64,000 nucleotides of DNA from Euglena gracilis. Lineage: Eukaryota > Euglenida > Euglenophyceae > Euglenales. Positions 50,847 to 58,099 of this stretch are shown piece after piece. The first letter of the stretch is position 1; every line of letters starts with the position of its first letter. Location: NCBI GenBank assembly GCA_039621445.1, contig CP154956.1, positions 51,273,204 to 51,337,203 of the forward strand. Direction: 5' to 3'. A program made the translations under genes and the position numbers. The notes below the pieces were generated by a model that had not been told where the DNA came from, did not search any database, and saw only the letters and a program-made list of their open reading frames with translations.

Positions 50847-52391
50847 GGTAACGTTGCCAGCGGGGGTTGTCTGCAGCGTGCACCGGGCGAACAATTCGTA
50901 TGCTGCAATGAGGGGAACGGCGACGTCCTTCTCAGGTGGTGAGGCGGGGTCGGGGAACAGTGTTGCCCACCATGAGTCAGGCCAGGAGGTAGCCCGGGGG
51001 AGGAGTTCAATTTTGGCACGGGTGAGGTCGGTGGGGTTGGCTGAGGAGCAAAATGTGGCTGCGCATTGTGCAATGAATTGTTGGAATTCCATGGGTCCTG
51101 GGTTGGATTCAATGTCACCGCAAACTTGGAGGGGTGTGCCATGGGGTGAGGTGTTGCGGGGTTGTCCGTGGGGGTGAAATAGCAGAAGGTAGATGTCCCA
51201 CGGTGGTGGCGGCGCGGGGTGGCCGTCGGTTTGTAAGAAGCATGGGTGGTTTTGGAGGCACAGGAATGTAGTGGCTGAGAGTAGCAGTTGTGCGAACCAT
51301 TGTTCGGAGCTACTTGGAGTTAGCAATAAGCACCAGGGTTTGTCGTGGATAATTTTGGCGGTGACACGAGGTAGGAGGTAGAACGGTGGGTTAATCCAAC
51401 AGAATCCTAAAGTGGTCCAGTTGGTGCTCCAGGGTGGTCGGTCAACTGAGAAATACAGCGGTGCATGGGAGTTGGAGGCGGAGGCAAAGAGGTCGGCAGC
51501 GGGAGGTGGCATGTGCAGGATTTCCAGGATTTCCGGGAGTTTTTTGGTGGAGAAGGTGTAAGGGTACGAGTCGGCCGAGGCGTGTGGTCCTGGATTTTGT
51601 TCAATGTCTCCACAGCGAAGGAGGGGCTTTCCCGGTGTGCTTTTGTGGATTTTTTCCATTTGGGCGGGCAATGCACGGTAAGGGGCCTTTTTGGTCAGGG
51701 CGGTGTTCCTGGGGGAGACAAGGCCTCGACCCACGTCTTGCCAGTGGTAAAGGAGTTTCCACACCCGCTGGTTGACCTGGCGGAGGAAGCTCCTTTCCTC
51801 CAGCAGTTTTTGGTGCGCAAGGGCCGACTTCTTTCTTTTGTTGAAAAATGCTGCGTAACGGGTGACATCGTCATCTTCCAATTCAGAGGGGGGACTCCAT
51901 GCCAATGAGGGTAGCTGTTCTTGTTCAGGGGGGGGCCTCCTGTGCCTCTTGGTGGGCTCCGTGGTCCAGGAGCCCTGAATATTTTTGCTCCAGCTGTAAC
52001 ATAGGGGTATGTGTGCTGGGGTTTTTGGGGTTCCGGGGGCTGGGGGATCAGGTTCGTAAATAAAGCAGTCATCATCAACTCTGGGGGGGCTTGGCGGGAT
52101 GGTGTTGATTTTGCCAAATTTTTTGGGAGACTGGGTTTTCAATCTCTGGACGATTTTCAATTTTAACAGTGCACTCAGTTTCGGTGGTGCAACTGGTGGG
52201 GGGGGGATCAGCTGGTGTGGGGGTGGGGGTGGGAGATTGGGATAGCAGCTGATGGAGCTTGGCATTGGGTGGGGCATCATGGGGCAAACTCGCAGCAATG
52301 ACAGGCTGTTATGGGGGTTTTTGATCTGGTCAGAAGGGTTGGCAGGGAAGGCAATTTGTGTAATTTGGGGGGGGGCTGCAGGGTAATGCAT
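50844..52391 (-). CDS. YR-element polyprotein with two 2A motifs around a Dam-like domain
   Basis: The open frame runs from 52784, but residues 1-131 come from the inserted short LTR element. The native ATG is probably 52391. Part 1 (to the first 2A, Pro at 51585) is Pro- and Lys-rich with a basic helical tail (FFNKRKKSALAHQKLLEERSF), perhaps nucleic-acid-binding. 2A-1 is LLRCGDIEQNPGP. Part 2 (about 164 residues) contains AADLFASASNSHAPLYFS and CWINPPFYLLPRVTAKI. These are the signature of the Dam-like methyltransferase-derived domain of DIRS-type and other retroelements (NPPF replacing DPPY). 2A-2 is LQVCGDIESNPGP, directly followed by Met-Glu-Phe and ~80 residues of gag-like sequence ending in UAG. 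Skipping at both sites would yield three separate proteins from one ORF. Confidence 0.88.
   Translation of the reverse strand: MHYPAAPPQITQIAFPANPSDQIKNPHNSLSLLRVCPMMPHPMPSSISCYPNLPPPPPHQLIPPPPVAPPKLSALLKLKIVQRLKTQSPKKFGKINTIPPSPPRVDDDCFIYEPDPPAPGTPKTPAHIPLCYSWSKNIQGSWTTEPTKRHRRPPPEQEQLPSLAWSPPSELEDDDVTRYAAFFNKRKKSALAHQKLLEERSFLRQVNQRVWKLLYHWQDVGRGLVSPRNTALTKKAPYRALPAQMEKIHKSTPGKPLLRCGDIEQNPGPHASADSYPYTFSTKKLPEILEILHMPPPAADLFASASNSHAPLYFSVDRPPWSTNWTTLGFCWINPPFYLLPRVTAKIIHDKPWCLLLTPSSSEQWFAQLLLSATTFLCLQNHPCFLQTDGHPAPPPPWDIYLLLFHPHGQPRNTSPHGTPLQVCGDIESNPGPMEFQQFIAQCAATFCSSANPTDLTRAKIELLPRATSWPDSWWATLFPDPASPPEKDVAVPLIAAYELFARCTLQTTPAGNVT
51093..51131 (-). other. 2A motif 2 of the YR element
   Basis: Encodes LQVCGDIESNPGP; the skip point is before the Pro codon at 51093-51095. 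All core residues D-I-E-x-N-P-G-P are present. The next codon is ATG. Confidence 0.9.
51585..51623 (-). other. 2A motif 1 of the YR element
   Basis: Encodes LLRCGDIEQNPGP; the skip point is before the Pro codon at 51585-51587. Core residues are all present. Confidence 0.9.
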
Positions 52392-52397
52392 GGGAAG

Positions 52398-52628
52398 AGT
52401 TTTCTGGGTGTCTCTTTGGGGTGTCTTTTCCCTTCTTACCCTCTTACCCTTGATATTTGAATGCACAAGACTTTGCCAGCTTGATAGGATGAAGTGTTCA
52501 GGCTTGGAACCACCTACAGAGAGGCAGTCCAATAAACTTAAATTAGGAACTTCCGCAAAGCGGAAGATTCCGCTGTTGGTCTTTTTTTGGCCCCGCCCGG
52601 CGCCACACCCCAGGGGCCGCCGCCAACA
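52398..52628 (-). repeat. 3' LTR of the short element
   Basis: Nearly identical to 54388-54619, sharing AGGCAGTCCAATAAACTTAA and GCGGAAGATTCCGC. CCCTCTTACCCTTGATATTT lies near its end. It contributes 131 spurious N-terminal codons to the ORF that reads into the YR polyprotein. Confidence 0.75.
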
Positions 52629-52638
52629 CTCCCCTCCC

Positions 52639-53367
52639 GGACCGCTTGCGTACCGCCTTCGGCAAATTGCGAGGCGGCCCCGGGGATGTGCTCGGGCCCC
52701 CCCCTTTTTTTTGGATGGAAGTAACGTACAGCAATTCTGAGTCTGGGGATTAGAATCACAGTCCAGGGTCCACTCAATGTCCACATAGTGAATGATGAAT
52801 GGGGGGCAGGTAACATAGGAAGTTCACACCGCCACTCTCGAATTCAAGATCCCAGGGCCACAATTCCTTCATCGAGGAGGGGGCGGGTAACATTGCGTTC
52901 ACACAGACACACACACGTGTGATTCATGCAAATCTGCTTCCAATTCACATCGAACAGACGACACGGGGCAGGCAACCCGCAGGTCTACACCGCCATCTCT
53001 ATGCCAGCCATTCTGCAAATCTGATCCAATTCCACTGAATTGAAATTGGGGGGCAGGCAACCCTCAGGTCCACTCCACCACACTCCAACCAACCCAACGA
53101 TTCATCTTCGGCGACGGGCAGCCGAACCGCCCTGAGCACCCCCCCCATCAGGAGTGACGGGCCGTCGAACCTCCCAGAGCATCCATCGACAATCGAAAAC
53201 CAACACCTGGAATTTTCAGTCATTCTTTCTGTGTTGACGCAGACCAATACGTGCACAATTGAAAGCATGATGATTTCCATCCTTTTCTGATCGGGGATCT
53301 TGGACACTGGCAGAGGAGGGGATTAGGCTGGGAGGGGGAGGGCAGGCAACACTCGGTCTACACCGCC
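52639..53367. other. 3' untranslated region of the short element
   Basis: Four diverged segments end in a GGGGGCAGGCAAC-type motif followed by a C/T-rich phrase on the plus strand (about 52800, 52970, 53050 and 53340), suggesting degenerate ~150-bp repeats. No gene is seen. Confidence 0.45.
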
Positions 53368-54384
53368 TCATTCCCACGTCTCCGTGAACCACTGGTACCG
53401 CTGTCGACGGTACCTCCTCTTGCACGCCTCGGAGAGTCCACGTTCATCTCCACTTCTCCTGCGGGCTCGGGACGATGCTCCTTCATCTCCTGGGGGCATG
53501 TCCTTCAGGGTCTCCTCCTGGAATCTTCGGTACTGCACCAAGCACGCCCGGACTGGCCAACGCAATGGCCCAGTCGGCTGCATCTGGCCCGCCTGCTGGT
53601 CCCAGATCTCGAAGAACCGGGTTCCTTCCTCGAAGATGATGAACTTCACTGTCATCTTCTGCCGCACTGGCCACCATGTTGTTGTACGCCACTCTGGTGC
53701 AATCAGCACCATCTCCTGCACCTGGTCCGCGATGATCTTGAGGATGACTTGATTCATCAACGTCCACGGTGGATTGGCCCATATCCTTTCTCTTGTCCAT
53801 GTCTTCGCAAATGCATTGTCTTCCCTTGTCCAGAACTTGTGGAATCTTGCATTCTCCCAGGATGCAAATGCTTCTTGCACACCTTCTTGCTGAATGTTGA
53901 ACTTGTCCATGATCAGGTCGATGAATTCCCAGCGCACGGCGTACTCCTCGGAGATGTACTGCCTCTTGATCCTTCTTCCTCTTCCACTTGGTCTTGGCTG
54001 GGTCTCTGGCTCGTCCACCTCGTAGTACTCCTCATCTGCAGTGGGTCCTGATTCTGGTTCTCTTTGTTCTGATCTGGTCTCCATCACCACATTTCTCCTC
54101 CTGAATGGTTGCAATGGCACTTCCGATTCTTCAGCTGCACCTTCATAGCTCGGGGCTGGACTCCTTGATTCTTTTTCTTCTTCTTGACCATCCCACACTG
54201 TCAATGCAGATCTCCAATCTTCTTCTGGAAGTCGGACACTCCATCTGCTCCAGCTCCAATCTGTCACTTCCTGCACTTTCGGGTGATCTTCTTCCGGCCT
54301 CCAACTGACATTCATCCTTCTGGCCTTGGCATTCTGGTATTCTGACTCTGGCATTCTGGTCTTCTGGTAGTGGTTAATGAACAC
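53368..54384 (-). CDS. Dam-like NPPW-domain protein of the short LTR element (338 aa)
   Basis: The sole protein of the short element; it ends in TGA. Residue 1 in this frame is a GTG; the first ATG is residue 11 (54354). The N-terminal half is acidic and Glu/Pro-rich with an Arg patch (GRGRRIKRQ, ~135-141). Residues ~145-265 match the Dam-like domain of retroelements: FHKFWTREDNAFAKTW, IWANPPWTLMNQVILKI (NPPW 204-207) and MVLIAPEWRTTTWWP. The catalytic D/N-P-P-Y/F/W box is present, but whether it methylates DNA is unknown. The C-terminus is Arg-rich (ARRR, CKRRYRRQR), suggesting nucleic-acid binding. The YR element it sits in encodes its own, diverged version of the same domain. Confidence 0.8.
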   Translation of the reverse strand: MFINHYQKTRMPESEYQNAKARRMNVSWRPEEDHPKVQEVTDWSWSRWSVRLPEEDWRSALTVWDGQEEEKESRSPAPSYEGAAEESEVPLQPFRRRNVVMETRSEQREPESGPTADEEYYEVDEPETQPRPSGRGRRIKRQYISEEYAVRWEFIDLIMDKFNIQQEGVQEAFASWENARFHKFWTREDNAFAKTWTRERIWANPPWTLMNQVILKIIADQVQEMVLIAPEWRTTTWWPVRQKMTVKFIIFEEGTRFFEIWDQQAGQMQPTGPLRWPVRACLVQYRRFQEETLKDMPPGDEGASSRARRRSGDERGLSEACKRRYRRQRYQWFTETWE

Positions 54385-54387
54385 TTC

Positions 54388-54619
54388 AGGTTTCTGGGTG
54401 TCTCTTTTGGGTGTCTTTTCCTTTTCTTACCCTCTTACCCTTGATATTTGAATGCACAAGACTTTGCCAGCTTGATAGGATGAAGTGTTCAGGCTTGGAA
54501 CCACCTACAGAGAGGCAGTCCAATAAACTTAAATTAGGAACTTCCGCAAAGCGGAAGATTCCGCCGTTGGTCTTTTTTTGGCCCCGCCCGGCGCCACACC
54601 CCAGGGGCCGCCGCCAACA
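54388..54619 (-). repeat. 5' LTR of the short element
   Basis: See 52398-52628. On the minus strand it starts TGTTGGCGGCGGCC and ends at AGAAACCT next to the ORF leader. Confidence 0.75.
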
Positions 54620-54725
54620 GAAGCAGTCGTGTGCTAGGTTTGACATTGGGGTTGGTTGTTCTTGGGGGGAAATGCGGGGCACAGGATCAAGGCATGGGGG
54701 GAAGGCAGGTTCCAGCAAATGCAGT

Positions 54726-55433
54726 TCACAGCAAGCAGAGGCAGATTCGTGGGTGGTGGCTGGCCCAGGGCTCTGGAGATGGGGTGGGGGGGCTGAAGGG
54801 CAGGGGATGCTGGGGGGGGGTGGGGGCAGGCAGGAAATCTGTGGCTGCAGTTTGGCTTGGCAGTGGTGACAATTTGGGTGATAAGTTGGTGTTGGGCTGG
54901 GCTGATTCATCAGGAATGGGTGGGGTGTTGGCAAGGGGGTGTACAGTGGGGGGGGTTGGGAGTCCTGGCCAGACTGGGGGAAGTGGGGGTGGGGAGTATG
55001 GAGGGGAGTGGGCCATACACTGTAAATATTCATCTCGATGATTCTCATGTGCTATTGGTAGCAGGCTCCATTGTGGTGGTTGGCTGGTAGGCAATGGGTC
55101 CTGTTGGCTCTCTGGGAGCAGCTGCACAGCCTCCATCAGGAGGCTTCTGAGCTTAGCCAAGTCCACCCCACTGGGGGACTGTGGGGTCAGGAAGGGGTTG
55201 CTCCCCTTATTCCCATGACTCCCGTGGAATGGGGAATCGAAGGGGCCTTTAGGTCGCTTCGGCGCCGCGTTCTTGTTCGGCGTTTCCTCAGCGCTTCTCT
55301 TCTTGCTCATCCCCACGTATCCCTCGAGTACCTTGTTTCTTTCTTCGGCGTATTCCTTGGCATCTAGTACTCCGGCTTCGTGCAACTCGGTCAGGCCTCT
55401 CAAAATTTCTTTGATTTCGTTTGTCGTACTCAC
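54726..55433 (-). CDS. YR-element ORF1 (235 aa), SHOCT-like leader
   Basis: First ORF of the YR element, directly after the A1 repeat, ending in TGA. The N-terminus (EIKEILRGLTELHEAGVLDA to EERNKVLEGY) resembles the short SHOCT-type helical pair; residue 1 here is GTG and the first ATG is residue 42 (MSKKRSAEE). A basic nuclear-signal-like stretch follows (KKRS, APKRPKGP), then a long Pro-rich tail. The GTG lies in AAGGTGAGT, a perfect 5' splice-donor consensus, so the first exon may be longer. Function unknown; in related elements this position is gag or an accessory ORF. Confidence 0.6.
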   Translation of the reverse strand: MSTTNEIKEILRGLTELHEAGVLDAKEYAEERNKVLEGYVGMSKKRSAEETPNKNAAPKRPKGPFDSPFHGSHGNKGSNPFLTPQSPSGVDLAKLRSLLMEAVQLLPESQQDPLPTSQPPQWSLLPIAHENHRDEYLQCMAHSPPYSPPPLPPVWPGLPTPPTVHPLANTPPIPDESAQPNTNLSPKLSPLPSQTAATDFLPAPTPPQHPLPFSPPTPSPEPWASHHPRICLCLL

Positions 55434-55449
55434 CTTTGGATTTTCTTCC

Positions 55450-55514
55450 GGCTTGAGCGTCTACACTTTTTGTGAAACACTGTGGAAAGTATATTGGTTA
55501 TTTTGGTTAGTGGC
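55450..55514 (-). repeat. Split direct repeat A1 (65 bp)
   Basis: 5' terminal repeat of the YR element; one mismatch to A2. Seven bases (TGGGGCT) separate it from the end of the right-arm LINE homology. Confidence 0.88.
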
Positions 55515-55900
55515 TGGGGCTGGAATATACGGTGGTGGGGCGAACCGAGTCCACCGACCAGTGGCACAGCCTACTGGATTTGAGTGTTCGGGGGAGAGGG
55601 AAGCTATGTACAGATGGGGAAACCCCCATGGATAGTCAGAGGTTAATCAGGAGACACCGGGGCTTTAGTAGCCCGTGGGAAATGGGGTGGATGGGAGACC
55701 ATGTCGATGATCGAAGAGAGAGTCGAGGATCAGGTGGCGTCGTTGGGGTGCGCGCGGGGTGCAGTCTTTGGCAGCGGGGCGGGGAGGAGCGGCCATGGTG
55801 CATGCTCGGGTGCGGCCTTTGCTGCCGCAGCCCTGATGCTCTTGACGAGCTGTCGTGCATCGTGACCCATCTGGTGATTGATCGACGCGGCTGAGTGGTT

Positions 55901-58099
55901 TTAGCGTAGGAGGTGCTTTGGGCGCAGCATTTGCACAATCTGCCGGAAGAGGGCAAGCGCCAGAAGCTGGTAGCTTTCAGCCTGCCGCGTAGAACGGACA
56001 TCTCCATGGTCCCACGAGGTTGTGCGTTTGATTATTCTGGTCAGCAGCTTCGCGCTTTCTGGTCCAAGGCCGCCCCACGTGCCCATTGCCAAGGTGGCGA
56101 AAGACCATCCTCCGTTTCGGCAGGGAGTGTCATACTTGGTGTGCTTGGCAGCCTCCTTCCTTTTCAGGAAGGTCCTCCAGCGCTCCCGCGTTGCCAGCCT
56201 TTCGGCGGCCTGCCAGCCATGAGCGACTGTGATGTCGACTGCCGTGGGCTTACCGTCCTGCCAGGTAGCCAAAAGCAAGTCAGCCGGCCTGAGCGAGCTG
56301 TCGGGTTGGTTAGGCACCGGGACCTCGCGTTGCACGCTTTGACCGTTCGTTGACAAGATGTTGAAGAGGGCGTCTTGAACGGCGTTGTGACGGTTCGCGA
56401 AGTTGTTACGGATGCAGCACAGATCGTGGTCTCCATGAACATCCACCGGGGCCTGACAGCCAGCACAGATAGTCGGTGTGACCGCTAGTGGCAAACCCAG
56501 CCACCATTTCAGTCCCAGCCGGTAGTCCGCCGGGTCGATGACGGTGTGTATCGCTTCGTGGGGAGGTACTGCCATCCACCCATGCCCCACGCCGTTGACC
56601 TGCTCCAGGAGCCGCGCTTGGTCGCGAGGTGCTGACCTGTCCACCAAAGCGTCCACGATGGCCTTGGCAGACTCCTTTTGCCACCAGCGTTGGGAAGTGT
56701 CGTTTCCTGAGGCGCAGGCGAAGGCGGTGGGGTTTGCTAGGCGACTGCTTTCTGGGTGACGGTTTCCAAGGGTGGAACATAGGTCGTGGGCGGCCTGCTG
56801 GCAGGTACGGTCGTCTGGGGTGGCGGCGTAGTCTGGGCATGCCACCTTCTTGTGGCCATGCGTGTAGAACTGGCATAGAGCTGCGGTGCGGGCGGCGCTC
56901 TGGTGGGATGCCGGAATGCGTAAGCCGCAGCCGCCCACTGAAAGCGGTAGCGCTGCTTGTAGCCGCTGGTCTGCGTTTAGGGCCTGCCCCAGTATGTCTT
57001 CAAACGCGTTGAAGATGGTCTCCCCACAACGTGAAACTTCGTTTTGCGCTTGATACGAATCCGACGCTCGCAGGAGGTGGTTTACGCGGCAACCGTCTAG
57101 GCAGTACCGGAGGAGATGGTGAGCCAGCTGGGGATCGGTGACGGAGGTGACGAGGTCAGCAGCTTGTTCGATCTTTTCAGTTGCCTCCGCCCAGGTGGCG
57201 ACGGTGTGGTCTGAAGTGGTGGGGAAGTCGACTGGGCAGCCCAGGACCGTGATTCCAGACCCCTCGGTCCAGGGCACAGTTTTCAGGTGTTCCCGGTCAG
57301 GGAGGCCGGCTGCTGCTGGTCCCCACAGGACGCATTTTGCCAGATTCAGTTGTATCCCAGTCCGACTGCTCTCGTTGTGGAGGTAGTCAAGGCACTTCTG
57401 AAGGACCGTGGGCTCTCCGACCAGGATGCCGTCGTCCAAGTACCAACAGGACCACAGCAGCTCCGCCTGGGTACTGATGGCTTCCGCAACGGACTGCAGG
57501 CCAACAGCGAAGCCGATCGGCCCCAGGGGGCACCCTTGATGTGTGCCTCTGGTGGATGGCAACGTGCGGCCGTCACTGAAAAGGGGGGCCGGCTGTCCGT
57601 ACGCGAACCGCAGGTAGTTAAAGAGCGCGGGTGCGCGGGTTTCGGCCTCACGGAGTAGCACTCCTCTGTCGAGGGTGTTGAAGGCGTTCTTGAAGTCCAC
57701 CTGCAAGACCGCCCAATTCCCTTGAGGGCTCAGCTTTCTGATGAGGCTCTGAGTTGCGAGGGAGACGGCTTCGGCTGCGTTGGATACTCCCACCCCCACT
57801 TGCAGGGGACTCAGCTTGCTCACTTGATCCTTGGCGGTACCGGTATGGAGCAAAGCCTTGCCCACCAAGCGGCGAATGGTGTCACCGACCGCAATAGGTC
57901 GTACGCCATCATCCTTCTTCCTCAGCGGAGTCAGGTTGGCGGCACACCACCACGGCGCGTGGTCGGTGGGGAGCTGGCCGTCCACCCACGACGCCGTGAG
58001 TTTACCCAGCGCGGTGAGCAGGCGGGCTCCTTGACCTGGCCGACGAACCGCATCTTGGAGATGGCAAGGGCGTAGTCCCGACGGCCCGGGGGACGAAGT
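55901..58099 (-). pseudogene. LINE RT-endonuclease, right arm, downstream of a nonsense codon
   Basis: Same product as 28102-30990. The frame is continuous with the 960-codon N-terminal ORF except for a single in-frame TGA (58100-58102) where the left copy has AGA. The ORF from the next ATG (57985) is 694 codons and still contains DFKNAFN, THQGCP, YLDD and the whole endonuclease region. One Thr codon is missing near 56775 relative to the left copy (DLCSTLGN versus DLCSTTLGN). Apart from the nonsense change this is the better-preserved copy. Confidence 0.88.

Larger units (their letters stand above)
52398..54619 (-). mobile_element. Short LTR retroelement carrying a Dam-like gene (2222 bp)
   Basis: Direct repeats of ~231 bp (52398-52628 and 54388-54619) act as LTRs. 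The minus strand begins TGTTGGCGGC. A polypurine tract GGGAGGGGAG (52629-52638) abuts the 3' LTR. A 4-bp duplication GAAG flanks the element (52394-52397 and 54620-54623). It encodes one protein and no RT, so it would be non-autonomous. The LTR 3' end (AGAAAACT versus AGAAACCT) is not the canonical CA, which is the weak point. It sits in the 5' region of the YR element; its length plus the duplication is a multiple of three. Confidence 0.72.
32773..55514 (-). mobile_element. Tyrosine-recombinase (DIRS/Ngaro/VIPER-type) retrotransposon with three nested insertions
   Basis: Read on the minus strand the order is A1 (55514-55450), ORF1, gag polyprotein, tyrosine recombinase, RT-RNase H, B1 (33021-33003), A2 (32952-32888), B2 (32791-32773). 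A 5' A repeat plus a 3' B-A-B set is the split-direct-repeat layout of Ngaro, VIPER and PAT elements, which integrate through a circular intermediate and lack DDE integrase. Recombinase upstream of RT matches the order reported for VIPER/TATE of trypanosomatids rather than DIRS1. Three insertions with their target duplications account for about 16.5 kb; the remainder is about 6.2 kb. The element starts 7 bp from the truncated 3' end of the right-arm LINE. Confidence 0.88.

Noticed and set aside
50844-52784. Taking the whole 646-codon ORF as the native YR polyprotein
   Set aside because: The first 131 codons derive from the short LTR element's repeat and internal edge; the native frame starts near 52391.
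54386-55048. Second Pro-rich ORF overlapping YR ORF1
   Set aside because: Pro/His-rich frame offset from ORF1 that ends in the inserted LTR; more likely a shadow of biased composition.
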